A DNA stretch of 64,000 bases from Paenibacillus sp. ACRRY (GCF_022346995.1 NZ_JAKRNM010000012.1:62001-126000), one strand, 5' to 3'. Positions 48,911 to 58,332 are shown, counted from the first letter of the stretch. Notes: a model not told the origin generated them from the sequence alone. Translations and numbers: made by a program.

Positions 48911-51280
48911 TTATTTCGCTTCAACTACGATAGTCACTTTTGTTTTCACACCAGCATAACTCACCGTGATTGTCGCTTTACCTTTACCGTTAGCCTGAAT
49001 AATACCATCTTTCACCGTTGCTGTTGCAATACGGGAGGACTTCCAGAGTGCCGGTTTGGAGACATTTGCTTCACTGCCATCTGCATACGTTGCCGTTGCT
49101 ACCACGGTAACCTTATCCCCTGGTTTCATGGTCAGGGTGACTTTATTGGTTTGCAGATATTTCAATGTATCTACATCGATAGCCACTGTTACGGATTTGC
49201 TGCCGTATTTCGCTGTTACTTTCGCTTTACCTGAACCCATCGCTTTTACTTTACCTTTGGTTACCTGAGCTACTTTGTAGCTGTTGGTTTTCCATTCAGC
49301 TTTGTCAGTTACATCGCGTTCGCTACCGTCATTAAAATACGCCACAACGGTAATATCAGCTGTCTCGCCAGATTTCAGAGATACAGCTGGCTCTGATGCT
49401 TCAATGCGGGCAATGACATCAACTTCAATTGCAATTGTAACCTTTTGAGAACCATACTCTGCTGTAATGTTCACTTTACCGCTACCATTTGCCGTTACCA
49501 AACCTTTTTTAACATCAGCTACCCGAGCATTGCTCGTTTTCCAAGTTGCTTCTGAAGTTACATCCAGCGTATTACCGTCTTCATCTGTACCGGTCAGGGT
49601 AATTTGCTGTGTTTCTTTGGAAGCCAGTGCAATAAAGTTTACATCCGCTTCGAGACCGCTTGCCATACCAACCTCAACAGACATGGTCAGTGTTTTTCCG
49701 TCCACTTTAGCGGTAATGGTTGCTTTGCCGACAGCAATACCCTTTACTTCGCCATCCTTGGACACTTCGGCAACCTTATCACTGCTGCTGCTCCATTCTA
49801 CATCTTCAGTAACGACTTTGGATGTGTTGCCATATACAGCTAGAACCTCCGCAGTAAAGGTATCACCCACACCGATTGATTTTTTCTTGTTTTGCATTTC
49901 GTATTTGTCCGGCACATCTACACTTACAGTGATTTTGACCGTTTTGCCGCCATAAGCCACTGTAATGGTTGCCTGTCCCGATTTGTAAGCAGTAAGTTTA
50001 CCTGCAGATACGTAGACAATATCTTCATCGCTTGAAGTCCACGTTGCTTTGGATGTTACAATCTCCTTACTTCCATCCACATACTCAGCGTTGACCGTAA
50101 GTTCCTTCTCTTTTGTTCCAGTCAAACTCATAGCCAGTTTATCTTCAACGTCAACAACGTCCAGGTAACGAGCGGTGTCAACATCTACCGTAATTTCAAC
50201 GGTTTTACCACTGTAGCTGGCTTTAACTGTAGTTGTACCTTGGCCAATAGCCGTAATTTGCCCTTTGTATACGGTAGCAACCTTCTCGTTACTTGATGTC
50301 CACACTGCAGTATTCGTTACATCTGAATCTGAACTGTCCGGGTAGATCGCCGTCAACGTCAATTGCTTGGAGCGATCCGAGTTGCTTAACATGAAGAATA
50401 ATTTTTGCTCGTCGACCTTCAGATTGCTCGTCCGGTCCACGTCTACATCAATCGAAACGGTTTTTGTACCGTATTTAGCTGTGATTACAGCAGATCCCGC
50501 GGCATAACCTGTGATGGTGCCCTTAAGCACATCAGCAACTTTCTCATCACTGGAACTCCAATCAGCAAGAGAAGTTACATCCGTAGTCGTTCCGTCCGGA
50601 TACGTTGCTGTCAAAACGACTTTGTCGCTTTTGTTCAACAAAAGGTTTACTTGCTTTTTGTCTGTATCGATCCGCTTCACAACTTCAACGTTTACCTCAA
50701 CGGTAACAGATTGTTTTCCTACCTTACCTGTAATTAATGCCGTACCCGCGCTTTGTCCGGTAACTTTACCGTTAACTACAGTCGCTACCTGATCGTCATC
50801 AGAAGACCATTCTGCGATATCGGATACGGGTTCAGAACTGTTATCACTGTAAGTTGCAGTCAGTGTAATCTGATCGGATTCACCTTTACGAATATCAATG
50901 GTTTGCTTGTCTTTCGTCAATGCCTTAACCTTTTTGGTCACGTTCACCTGAATGGATTGTGGCTTATTTTCATAGGATACGATGACAGTTGCCTGTCCCT
51001 CACCTTTGGCTGTAATTGTTCCGTTATATACCGTAGCCACTGCAGTGTCATCACTGCTCCAGCTTGCATTCACTGTGATATTGCTTGTCGAAGCATCCGT
51101 ATAGACTCCTGTAGCTGTTACAGAACTGGATTCTCCCACTTCAAGCGCCACTTCATTTTTGGAAACCACTATTTTGGACAGTTCTTTATCTGCCGCAGCG
51201 GCCAAGCCTACGTTGGAAATACTCAGCACTAATACCAGCATCATCACCATGTACTTGGTCAATCTTGGCTTTAACATCAT
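48911..51280 (-). CDS. Secreted protein made of nine bacterial Ig-like (Big_2) repeats, 789 aa
   Basis: Signal peptide to ...GLAAAADK (about residue 31), then nine tandem Big_2 domains of about 84 residues up to the C-terminus. Each carries a 'L.V..GE...TATY.DGS..DVT..A.WSSSD..VATV..G.ITA...G.ATITA.YGGKTVT..V.V' pattern. No sortase motif, SLH domain or enzyme domain is visible, so how it is kept on the cell is unclear. The repeats are diverged, not recent copies. Likely an adhesive or cell-surface structural protein. Start ATG follows GGGGGGAAATG. Confidence 0.88.
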   Translation of the reverse strand: MMLKPRLTKYMVMMLVLVLSISNVGLAAAADKELSKIVVSKNEVALEVGESSSVTATGVYTDASTSNITVNASWSSDDTAVATVYNGTITAKGEGQATVIVSYENKPQSIQVNVTKKVKALTKDKQTIDIRKGESDQITLTATYSDNSSEPVSDIAEWSSDDDQVATVVNGKVTGQSAGTALITGKVGKQSVTVEVNVEVVKRIDTDKKQVNLLLNKSDKVVLTATYPDGTTTDVTSLADWSSSDEKVADVLKGTITGYAAGSAVITAKYGTKTVSIDVDVDRTSNLKVDEQKLFFMLSNSDRSKQLTLTAIYPDSSDSDVTNTAVWTSSNEKVATVYKGQITAIGQGTTTVKASYSGKTVEITVDVDTARYLDVVDVEDKLAMSLTGTKEKELTVNAEYVDGSKEIVTSKATWTSSDEDIVYVSAGKLTAYKSGQATITVAYGGKTVKITVSVDVPDKYEMQNKKKSIGVGDTFTAEVLAVYGNTSKVVTEDVEWSSSSDKVAEVSKDGEVKGIAVGKATITAKVDGKTLTMSVEVGMASGLEADVNFIALASKETQQITLTGTDEDGNTLDVTSEATWKTSNARVADVKKGLVTANGSGKVNITAEYGSQKVTIAIEVDVIARIEASEPAVSLKSGETADITVVAYFNDGSERDVTDKAEWKTNSYKVAQVTKGKVKAMGSGKAKVTAKYGSKSVTVAIDVDTLKYLQTNKVTLTMKPGDKVTVVATATYADGSEANVSKPALWKSSRIATATVKDGIIQANGKGKATITVSYAGVKTKVTIVVEAK

Positions 51281-51500
51281 TTCCCCCCGATTATCATCAT
51301 TATTTTCCTTAATTTTAATGTCGGCAAGTTCTTTCCAGATGTTTAGGCTTTCAGCGATTTTTCAGAAAAATGATTGGAAAACAATTCCGAATTCTCATCT
51401 CTCTCCAGGGAATCATACCCACCAGCATTCCGCATAACCTATCTATATTGCTACTTAATAAGCGCCAAGCAACTGAATTGTACATGACAGGAGGAGAAAC

Positions 51501-52115
51501 ATGCGGCAGCCCTTTGATTACATTGGATATTGGGAGCAGACATACCGTTCCGGAGAAACTTCAGGACGTGGATCTTACGGGGTTCTGGCTGAGTTCAAGG
51601 CCGAGATTGTGAACGGATTGATTCAGCAGGAGGGCATTACCAGCGTAATCGAGTTTGGATGTGGTGACGGCAACCAGCTGCAATATATGAATTACAAAGA
51701 GTACCTGGGTGTCGATGTCGCTGCCTCTTCGGTGCGCCTATGTGCCTCGAAATTTGCCACGGACTCTTCCAAAAGCTTCATGCTGTATACACCTGGCCTG
51801 TGGATCAACCGGGGCTTCCTGACGGCAGACCTTACGGTGTGTCTGGATGTGCTGTATCACATCACGGATGAGACCGATTTCCGTAATACATTATATGATA
51901 TTTTGCATTCATCGAAGGAATGGGTTGTTCTCTACACTCGGTTGAAGGAAAATGGCAATCCAGGCGTGGACACGATTCAGGATCGCAACCTGTTCCATTA
52001 TTTATTTGATTATCCCGACTTCAAAGTTCAAGAGATCATCCCTCAGCGGTATCCCGACCAATCTTCAGCGGACTTTGTAATCCTCAGACGCGTACCATCG
52101 AAGAAAAACAATTAA
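51501..52115 (+). CDS. Class I SAM-dependent methyltransferase, 204 aa
   Basis: Rossmann methyltransferase: motif I SVIEFGCGDGNQLQYM (about 48-63), YLGVDVAASSVRLC (motif II), TADLTVCLDVLYHITDETDF (motif IV-like). N-terminus DYIGYWEQTYRSGETSGRGSYG resembles family members that methylate small metabolites. Substrate unknown. Start ATG lies 9 bases after AGGAGGAG. Single gene with its own terminator. Confidence 0.87.
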   Translation: MRQPFDYIGYWEQTYRSGETSGRGSYGVLAEFKAEIVNGLIQQEGITSVIEFGCGDGNQLQYMNYKEYLGVDVAASSVRLCASKFATDSSKSFMLYTPGLWINRGFLTADLTVCLDVLYHITDETDFRNTLYDILHSSKEWVVLYTRLKENGNPGVDTIQDRNLFHYLFDYPDFKVQEIIPQRYPDQSSADFVILRRVPSKKNN

Positions 52116-52136
52116 TTAATTCTAACTCATCACATG

Positions 52137-52190
52137 AAAAACCACCCAAAACAGTCCAGTGGAAGATAGGCTGCTTCAGGTGGTTTTTTA
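52137..52190 (+). terminator. Terminator of the methyltransferase gene
   Basis: AAACCACC (from 52139) pairs with GGTGGTTT (52179-52186) followed by TTTT; long loop. A-run on the left may also stop the leftward operon. Confidence 0.75.
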
Positions 52191-52226
52191 TTTCAATTAT
52201 ATAAATTCTCCGACATCATGTTGAGG

Positions 52227-53363
52227 TTAAAATAAACCCGGACGTCCGCGCAGCTTCGCCAGCGCTTCCATATAGAAATAATCGCCGTAGATGATCGGCA
52301 CATTTAATCCCCGTCCTTCCGGGTAATGCACGGTTCCCTGCATGATCAGCCCCTCTTCCGCAGCAGACTCGCCTGAGCTGTAGCGCTCATGCAGGCCGCG
52401 AACGATGCGCTCTCCTGCTGCGGCATACACCTCTACGCGTGGCGACAGCTTCGCCAGCTCAAGCAGACCGCTCGCTGCAATCGCTGCGGCGGACGAATCC
52501 CACGCCACCTGATGCTCTGCCGGTGCGCGAAAATCCCAGAACGGCACGATATCTTCGCCAAGCTTGGCGAGGAAGAAATCGGCCGCGCGTTCCGCTGTCT
52601 CCAGATAGCGGGCTTCGCCCGTATACCGGTAAGACAGCGCAAAACCATGTAGCGCCCAGGCGGTGCCCCGCGCCCAGGCGGAACCCGGAGCATGGCCCTG
52701 TCCGCCATGCTCTTGCAGCTTCTGCCCTGTGTGTGGATCAAACTCCACCACATGGCAGATGGACCCGTCTGCGCGGACAAACTCGCGCGCTACAGTGTCC
52801 GCATGTGCTTCCGCCAGCAAGCGGAAGCGGGGATCGCCGCTCTGCTCGGATGCCCAGTAGAGCAGCGGCAGGTTCATCATGCTGTCGATGATGGCTACGC
52901 CACGCGTATCCATAGTGGACGAGTTGAAGTTCCAGGCACGAATGAACTGACCACGTACATTGAAGCGAGCAGCAAATAGATTGGCAGCAAGCATCCCCCG
53001 CCGCCGGCTGTCCATGCTGCCAGTCTGGCGGTAAGATGCTACGCCGCTAAGCAGCCAGATGAAACCCAGATCGTGATCCACCGAATCCGGATTGCGAAGG
53101 CATCCCTCCAACTGTCGTTCACAGCTATCTGCAATACGGGACAATGGAGCAACATCTACATTTTCAGGGGACTCACCATACACAAGCCATAACAATCCGG
53201 GCCAGAAGCCAGCAGTCCACCATTCCGGATCATTCTGGTCATACGTCCCCTGCGGAGAGATGTGTGGAAAGGTATCCTTGATTCGCTGTGCGTTGCGAAT
53301 GGTTTTGTCCGCACCCTGCCGCCATGCTTCTTCTACCCATGTTACCGATGTCGATGTGCTCAC
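52227..53363 (-). CDS. GH88 unsaturated glucuronyl hydrolase, 378 aa
   Basis: Cleaves the unsaturated uronic acid left at the non-reducing end after a polysaccharide lyase acts. The alpha6/alpha6 barrel shows both key Asp regions: DSVDHDLGF (Asp96/98) and AIIDSMMNLPLLYWAS (Asp160), plus GHAPGSAWARGTAWALHGF (about 233-251). No signal peptide, so cytoplasmic. Starts at GTG behind AGAGGAGG. Follows the heparinase-type gene by 142 bases, giving a lyase plus hydrolase pair. GC content is visibly higher in its middle part than in neighbours. Confidence 0.9.
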   Translation of the reverse strand: MSTSTSVTWVEEAWRQGADKTIRNAQRIKDTFPHISPQGTYDQNDPEWWTAGFWPGLLWLVYGESPENVDVAPLSRIADSCERQLEGCLRNPDSVDHDLGFIWLLSGVASYRQTGSMDSRRRGMLAANLFAARFNVRGQFIRAWNFNSSTMDTRGVAIIDSMMNLPLLYWASEQSGDPRFRLLAEAHADTVAREFVRADGSICHVVEFDPHTGQKLQEHGGQGHAPGSAWARGTAWALHGFALSYRYTGEARYLETAERAADFFLAKLGEDIVPFWDFRAPAEHQVAWDSSAAAIAASGLLELAKLSPRVEVYAAAGERIVRGLHERYSSGESAAEEGLIMQGTVHYPEGRGLNVPIIYGDYFYMEALAKLRGRPGLF

Positions 53364-53505
53364 AAGCTTTGCCTCCTCTTTTCGTATCTTTATTTATTTG
53401 CTCATACACTTACGCAACTTCAATGGACTATAACTGCACGCCGCGTTCACAGGCTTCTCAATGCATCGGTCCAGTCCGGATTATCATCAATTCTGATTCT
53501 CCGAA

Positions 53506-55434
53506 TCACCTCGGCTGAATGGTGAATTTGCATCTGCACCTTGTCTCCTGTACGGAATGGTCCCGAGAATCTCCGCTTTCATCTGCGGTCTGACGTAAGA
53601 TTAATGCCGTCCGGTAAAATTTCTGTGGCAGGTGATCATGGTCCACGGTCTCGATCACTTCGATCTTTGCATCCCAGTTTCCAGCATCGTACTCCAGGAT
53701 AACCACAGCCTTGCTCCCTTCCCATCGTACTCCTGCTTCTTCCAAGACAGGTTCAATTCGACTGATAAAATGCTGGGCGACTCGCGGTTTCTCATCCAAG
53801 GGCTCCCCTCTTCGAATACCAGAAGGTGGACGCCACTCGTAGTGGTCTTCAAGGAGAAGCTCTGCTTCGGAAATTCCAGATGAACCGTGCCATCGTAATC
53901 GCCGAATATATCTTGTCAGTGTAGGAGCTTCCGAATAAGCTGACGTCAGGTCGAATTCAGCCTCTACCCCCTGTGAAGGCAAGTGCTTAATATGTAGCGT
54001 TTTGGCTTCCGCTTGTCTTCCGGATTGTTGACCCGTTCCTTCAATGACTGGAACGCTATGTCCCTGAGATCCAATTTGAAAAATGCTCTCTCTTCCAGGT
54101 GCAAAGTAGGCCTGCGTATACTCACCTGAACCTGGGTCACAGAGAATGTTTTCACCGCCACCATGAAGGATGAAGTGTCCCAGATCATTATGATTATGGG
54201 GCTCTGCGTTATGACCTCCTTTTACCGAAAAGGCTACCTTTACTTCCTTCTGTTCACCTGTTGTCAGCGTCCCTCGTGCTATCATCCACGATAAATCCTC
54301 CAAGTAAATTGGAGCTTCGGGCTCGCCCGATTCAGTCTCTCTCTCGAACTTATCCGGATTAGTCCAGAGTATATTACGCAGAGCATGAGCCCACCTATGG
54401 CAGGGATCCTGGGAGAGAAGCGGGATGTGAAGCCCTGAGTTGATTTGAATCTGCTGCCGTTCAGACAAAAGGGACAGCAGACCGGACGGAATCGTCTCCC
54501 GCTCACGACTGTCCGAATAATTGATAAATACCCCATCCGATAAATGAATATTTCCCGGGAAAGCAGCAATTGCTCCCGTCTTGGGTTCAGACAACATATC
54601 CAGCTCACCTGCACTGAACAATCTCAGCATCTCTGCGTAATAGGTATAAAATCCGTACCCGTAAACCCAGTAACCCACACCTTCAGCACAACCCCCATCC
54701 GGCCCGTAACCACTCAAAAAGGCATTCATGGATCGAATGGTGTGCTGTACAGCCATGGTTCTAAGACGCTCATCCTCTAATAAAAGGAGAGCAGCAATCC
54801 CGCATCCTCCACTGCAAACGGCTGACCAGTTGTGATTCGCGTCTTCCCAACCGTATGTCCGCTGCTCTCGGTACAACGGAGTAAATATCCTGTCTTCCAT
54901 CTCTGCCTTGACCATTTGGATCAAGCGCTTATCCAGCATGTCACCCAGCATCACTATTAGCTCTGCCAGCATCTGTGCGGTCTCTGCAGCGAATAGATCA
55001 ATATGTGTTCTTGCGCCAGCTTCTTCCCCTTCGGGTATATGGGCAGACAGGCACCAGGTTTTTTCATTACAAACACTCCAGATCAGATCCTCCAGCAGAT
55101 GCAAACGATCGGAAGATGGAGATGCTGCCAACAGCAACCCTAGCGAAACAAGCCTTCCGCGCCTTTCAAAATACGCCTGCTCATATGCTTGACGCTCACC
55201 CGTGTCCCTGAATTGACGAAATAGGGAAAAAGATAGTTCAGGCAGGTTCTCCGTAAGCGCATTCTGTTCATATACTTCTAAATCCGACCAAAAGTCAGCA
55301 TAAACGGGGTCATTCCACGTGTCCGTGAGCCTGTCTTTCCAGTGATGGATAAGCTTCAAACCTTCGGACATTCCGTGTTTCATAGCCGCAGCGATGTGAT
55401 CTACCGTCCAACGTAATCCAGGGTGAACCGTCAT
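53506..55434 (-). CDS. Heparinase II/III-type polysaccharide lyase, 642 aa
   Basis: N-terminal alpha/alpha toroid (about 1-370; YGWEDANHNWSAVCSGGCGIAALLLL, GPDGGCAEGVGYWVYGYGFYTYYAEML) and C-terminal beta-sandwich with the family block KGGHNAEPHNHNDLGHFILHGGGENILCDPGSGEYT (about 400-435). The conserved Asn-His near residue 191 and a Tyr in GVGYWVYGYGF are likely catalytic. No signal peptide, so it probably handles imported oligosaccharides of uronic-acid polymers (heparin, chondroitin, ulvan or alginate types). Start ATG follows GGGGAGGA; a perfect cre site lies 20 bases upstream. Confidence 0.88.
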   Translation of the reverse strand: MTVHPGLRWTVDHIAAAMKHGMSEGLKLIHHWKDRLTDTWNDPVYADFWSDLEVYEQNALTENLPELSFSLFRQFRDTGERQAYEQAYFERRGRLVSLGLLLAASPSSDRLHLLEDLIWSVCNEKTWCLSAHIPEGEEAGARTHIDLFAAETAQMLAELIVMLGDMLDKRLIQMVKAEMEDRIFTPLYREQRTYGWEDANHNWSAVCSGGCGIAALLLLEDERLRTMAVQHTIRSMNAFLSGYGPDGGCAEGVGYWVYGYGFYTYYAEMLRLFSAGELDMLSEPKTGAIAAFPGNIHLSDGVFINYSDSRERETIPSGLLSLLSERQQIQINSGLHIPLLSQDPCHRWAHALRNILWTNPDKFERETESGEPEAPIYLEDLSWMIARGTLTTGEQKEVKVAFSVKGGHNAEPHNHNDLGHFILHGGGENILCDPGSGEYTQAYFAPGRESIFQIGSQGHSVPVIEGTGQQSGRQAEAKTLHIKHLPSQGVEAEFDLTSAYSEAPTLTRYIRRLRWHGSSGISEAELLLEDHYEWRPPSGIRRGEPLDEKPRVAQHFISRIEPVLEEAGVRWEGSKAVVILEYDAGNWDAKIEVIETVDHDHLPQKFYRTALILRQTADESGDSRDHSVQETRCRCKFTIQPR

Positions 55435-55453
55435 AAGAATTCCTCCCCATTTT

Positions 55454-55467
55454 TGTAACCGATTTCA
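55454..55467. promoter_or_regulatory. CcpA cre site upstream of the heparinase-type gene
   Basis: TGTAACCGATTTCA; both strands match TGWAANCGNTNWCA at every fixed position. Between promoter region and ribosome site, a roadblock position. Confidence 0.65.
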
Positions 55468-55632
55468 TTTTAGCCTATCAGGTAGTAAAAATGAAGGGAA
55501 TTCGGCTAATCTTATGTAAAAAAACAAATAATATGAAAATAATTGAAACTTTTCAGGATGTTTTCTCGTAAAAGAGTTGTCGGTACTCATTGCATATGTA
55601 TTTTATTCCATTATGAGGACAGGTGAACCATA

Positions 55633-56085
55633 CTGAATACTGAATTATTTGATCAGGCTGTAACGGATCTTCTGCATCGCTCGGATAGCCGAGTGTTAGT
55701 GCAGGTCGAATCCCATTTCCCCGACAATCGCCTCGTAGGAGGCAAATATCATATGGGGAGTCACACCGTATATCTGTACAAAAAAGAGATCATGGAGCAA
55801 TGCCGGATGCTCTTCGGTACGCTAGCTCCCTTGAAAGCCTATATTTATGTCATTCTGGCTCATGAACTGGGTCATGCGGAGGATACGGAATTAGCAGATC
55901 TGTCCAACCTTCTTGATGGCCCCCTTTCGGCTCCTGAGCAGGCAGAGATCCGACTGCGTATTGAAGAAAACGCCTGGCGTTATGCAGAATCACTACTACA
56001 GGGCGTGGATCCTGTTTTCTTACGAACCATCATTGATGAATCCCTGCTCAGCTATCGCCAAGCGATTGAACCACATATTGCCTGA
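55633..56085 (+). CDS. Small HExxH zinc metallopeptidase-like protein, 150 aa
   Basis: HELGH motif (His77-Glu78-x-x-His81) in YIYVILAHELGHAEDTEL, a classical zincin site; a downstream acidic ligand is plausible in ELADLSNLLD or IEENAWRYAE. Substrate unknown; no signal peptide. There is an in-frame TGA at 55624 and no ATG, GTG or TTG until GTG 55693, which lacks a ribosome site. CTG 55633 sits 6 bases after AGGTGA (part of AGGACAGGTGA) and is the best start. Otherwise the protein would begin 20 residues later. Confidence 0.7.
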   Translation: MNTELFDQAVTDLLHRSDSRVLVQVESHFPDNRLVGGKYHMGSHTVYLYKKEIMEQCRMLFGTLAPLKAYIYVILAHELGHAEDTELADLSNLLDGPLSAPEQAEIRLRIEENAWRYAESLLQGVDPVFLRTIIDESLLSYRQAIEPHIA

Positions 56086-56111
56086 AGTATCCGAACAACG
56101 TGAATTAACAC

Positions 56112-56152
56112 GGCCAGACCCACCCTTTTCCACAGGTGAGATCTGGCCTTGT
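56112..56152 (+). terminator. Terminator after the HExxH gene
   Basis: GGCCAGACC (56112-56120) / GATCTGGCC (56140-56148), one mismatch, followed by TTGTTTG. Confidence 0.65.
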
Positions 56153-56195
56153 TTGCTAGAATTACGTTTTTTTACGCTTGCTTCTATATCAACGA

Positions 56196-56483
56196 TTAAT
56201 TTTTCCGATTCCGTGACCGGGCTTGTCCACCCTTGCGACCTGCTTCTTCCCGGCTCATTTTGCCATCCTGATCATCGTTTCCATCACTGTTGCCCTGGGC
56301 GCTTCCGCCCTCCCGTCCAATCTCTTGATAGAACTCGCGGTCGTGGGATTTGGATGTTGCTTCCCCACCTTTGCTGCCGATTTCTTGATAAAACTCTTGA
56401 TCATGATTCTTGGAGGTTGCTTCTCCACCCTTACGTCCTGCTTCTTCACGGCTCATTTTTCCGTTTTGGTTATTCTGTGCCAT
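56196..56483 (-). CDS. KGG-repeat general stress protein (GsiB-like), 95 aa
   Basis: Very hydrophilic protein built of repeats of about 20 residues: SREEAGRKGGEATSKNHDQEFYQEIGSKGGEATSKSHDREFYQEIGREGG, then GKMSREEAGRKGGQARS. The KGG / EIG-x-KGG unit is that of the con-10/GsiB 'stress-induced' family, which is disordered and linked to desiccation, heat and glucose-starvation stress. Start ATG follows AAGGAGTG. Single gene. Confidence 0.9.
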   Translation of the reverse strand: MAQNNQNGKMSREEAGRKGGEATSKNHDQEFYQEIGSKGGEATSKSHDREFYQEIGREGGSAQGNSDGNDDQDGKMSREEAGRKGGQARSRNRKN

Positions 56484-56617
56484 TTTGAATTCACTCCTTA
56501 TCGGGTATTGAGTATAGTGTGCTACGATTCTTAATCACCCTCTCATTTGGGAATAAAACATGATATTTCTAAATATGACATTTTTAATGTGTTTTACTCC
56601 GCGAGGTTCAATATGTG

Positions 56618-56657
56618 AAAAGGAGCAGAGGTCTGTACAGACCTCTGCTCCTTTTTT
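56618..56657. terminator. Terminator of the SGNH hydrolase gene
   Basis: Perfect palindrome of 12-bp arms plus: GGAGCAGAGGTC (from 56622) / GACCTCTGCTCC (to 56651), TTTTTT on the right and AAAA on the left. Confidence 0.9.
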
Positions 56658-57312
56658 ATTGAATTTTCAGCAGACTTTCCTGTACGACAGACAACCATTG
56701 ACGTGCAATCAGTTCATGACCTGCCGCCGTTGGATGTACACCATCCCACAACCAGTAGGATGCATCTGCCTTTTCAGTCGCTTGATTGAGCACATCCTGC
56801 AATGGAACGAACACAGCACCGAACTCATTCGCGAGCTCGCGGACAAGACGTTGATATTGACCTATAGTCTCCTGCCATGCATCCCATTTGTCCACCGTAG
56901 CTCCGGTTTTCAGAATGAAGGGTTCCATCAACACGAGCCCTGTATTCGGGAGCACTTCCCGCGTTTCTTCAAGCAGATGACGATATGCCCGTCCAAGACG
57001 ATCCGTCACCCCGCTCGGTTCATTATTCATTATACGCCAGGCGTCATTCACACCGATCAGAATACTGATCAGCTCCGGCTTTAAACTAAAGGTATCTTCA
57101 TTCCAGCGTGCATACAGATCGGATGCGCGATCCCCACTGACCCCCCTGTTGTAAAAGGTTGGCTGCTTCTCTGCCAGCTCCGCACCCAATCTGCTTGAGA
57201 TCAAATAAGCGTAGCCATGCCCCAAAAAGTGATTTGGATCATCGTTCCGCGATCTTCCTCCGTCTGTAATGGAGTCTCCCTGAAACAATATTACGGATGG
57301 ACTTGTACTCAT
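56656..57312 (-). CDS. SGNH/GDSL hydrolase (carbohydrate esterase-like), 218 aa
   Basis: Block I QGDSITDGGR with nucleophile Ser14; block II YNRGVSGDRASDLYARW (Gly); block III ILIGVNDAW (Asn); block V DGVHPTAAGH with Asp190 and His193. All four SGNH residues are present. No signal peptide. Closest in style to intracellular acetyl-xylan/rhamnogalacturonan oligosaccharide esterases such as Axe2. Neighbouring uronide genes fit removal of acetyl groups from imported oligosaccharides. Start ATG follows AGGAAGGAAC. Confidence 0.9.
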   Translation of the reverse strand: MSTSPSVILFQGDSITDGGRSRNDDPNHFLGHGYAYLISSRLGAELAEKQPTFYNRGVSGDRASDLYARWNEDTFSLKPELISILIGVNDAWRIMNNEPSGVTDRLGRAYRHLLEETREVLPNTGLVLMEPFILKTGATVDKWDAWQETIGQYQRLVRELANEFGAVFVPLQDVLNQATEKADASYWLWDGVHPTAAGHELIARQWLSVVQESLLKIQ

Positions 57313-57417
57313 GATTTGAACCGTTCCTTCCTCTTATGCAAAATGGAAACCTTGATCCTACAGTCTCCATTTTATCCCTTTCCGGCTCAATAGAAAATAG
57401 CGTTTTCAAAAGTTCAA

Positions 57418-58224
57418 CTAAACGCCTTTCTGGTCTTTTGCCACATATCCTCCGCCCTGATATTTAGTCTCATCCTGCTTATCTGGCGCCCCTCTGCGCT
57501 TCGCTTCTTCCCACAGCTCGGCAGCATCGTCTTCCGGGCGGTATCCAATTTTTTCAGCCAAATACCCGATATCATAATAATTGTCGCTATTCGCGGAGGT
57601 TCCGTATAAGTTAAGATACTTCATCCCGGAATCAGCTTCAATACAGCACACAGCAAGCTGCACCATATCCCTCGGCGATATCCAGATATGGGCAGAGCGC
57701 TCGGAATGCGGATGGTCATCCCCAGAGAAGTTGCCGATCCGAATGTTGAATGAAGACAGGTCGTACTTGTCCACATAATATCGGCCAAGCAGTTCAATAT
57801 AACATTTGCTGAGGCCATAGAAGCTGTCTGGACGATATGGGTCGTCGACCTCAATCTCTTCACCTGTACGGTAAAAGCCGGTTGCATGGTTAGAGCTTGC
57901 AAAAATGACACGCTGAGCACCATTCATTCGTGCTGCTTCATATACATGGTAAGCTCCTGTTACGTTGATCGGCAGAACTTTGCCCAAGAAATCCTCTCCA
58001 TCCTTGGCCCAGGCAATGTGGAGAACGGTATGCACTCCTTGCATCAGTTCTTGCAGTCTTTCTGCATCCGTAACATCCATCGAGACAATGCCTGCTCCAT
58101 GATCATCCTGAAGGTCAGCAGCAACAATATCATACTTGTCCATTTCCCTCAGACCGTCCAGCAGACTGCGACCGATTACACCAGCAGCTCCTGTGATCAA
58201 CACCTTTTTCCTCGTATTACCCAT
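57418..58224 (-). CDS. NAD-dependent epimerase/dehydratase family, uronate dehydrogenase-like, 268 aa
   Basis: Extended SDR: GAAGVIG (13-18 region, NAD loop), catalytic Ser110/111 in FASSNHATGFYRTGEEIEVDD and Tyr136-x3-Lys140 in SFYGLSK. The SSNHATGFY and SFYGLSKCYIELLGRYYVDKY blocks match uronate dehydrogenase, which oxidises galacturonate or glucuronate to aldaro-lactone. It lies near GH88, heparinase-type and SGNH genes, supporting a uronic-acid role. The C-terminus carries a Gly-rich GGGYVAKDQKGV tail. Start ATG follows AAGGGAG. Confidence 0.85.
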   Translation of the reverse strand: MGNTRKKVLITGAAGVIGRSLLDGLREMDKYDIVAADLQDDHGAGIVSMDVTDAERLQELMQGVHTVLHIAWAKDGEDFLGKVLPINVTGAYHVYEAARMNGAQRVIFASSNHATGFYRTGEEIEVDDPYRPDSFYGLSKCYIELLGRYYVDKYDLSSFNIRIGNFSGDDHPHSERSAHIWISPRDMVQLAVCCIEADSGMKYLNLYGTSANSDNYYDIGYLAEKIGYRPEDDAAELWEEAKRRGAPDKQDETKYQGGGYVAKDQKGV

Positions 58225-58332
58225 TCACCTTCGCTCCCTTCATTCTTAACGGATACTTCAGTTCTACTTACATAGGTCTATAGAACATTATTAACCGTTA
58301 GTCTGAAGGAATTACCTGTACTCTTGAGTCCT

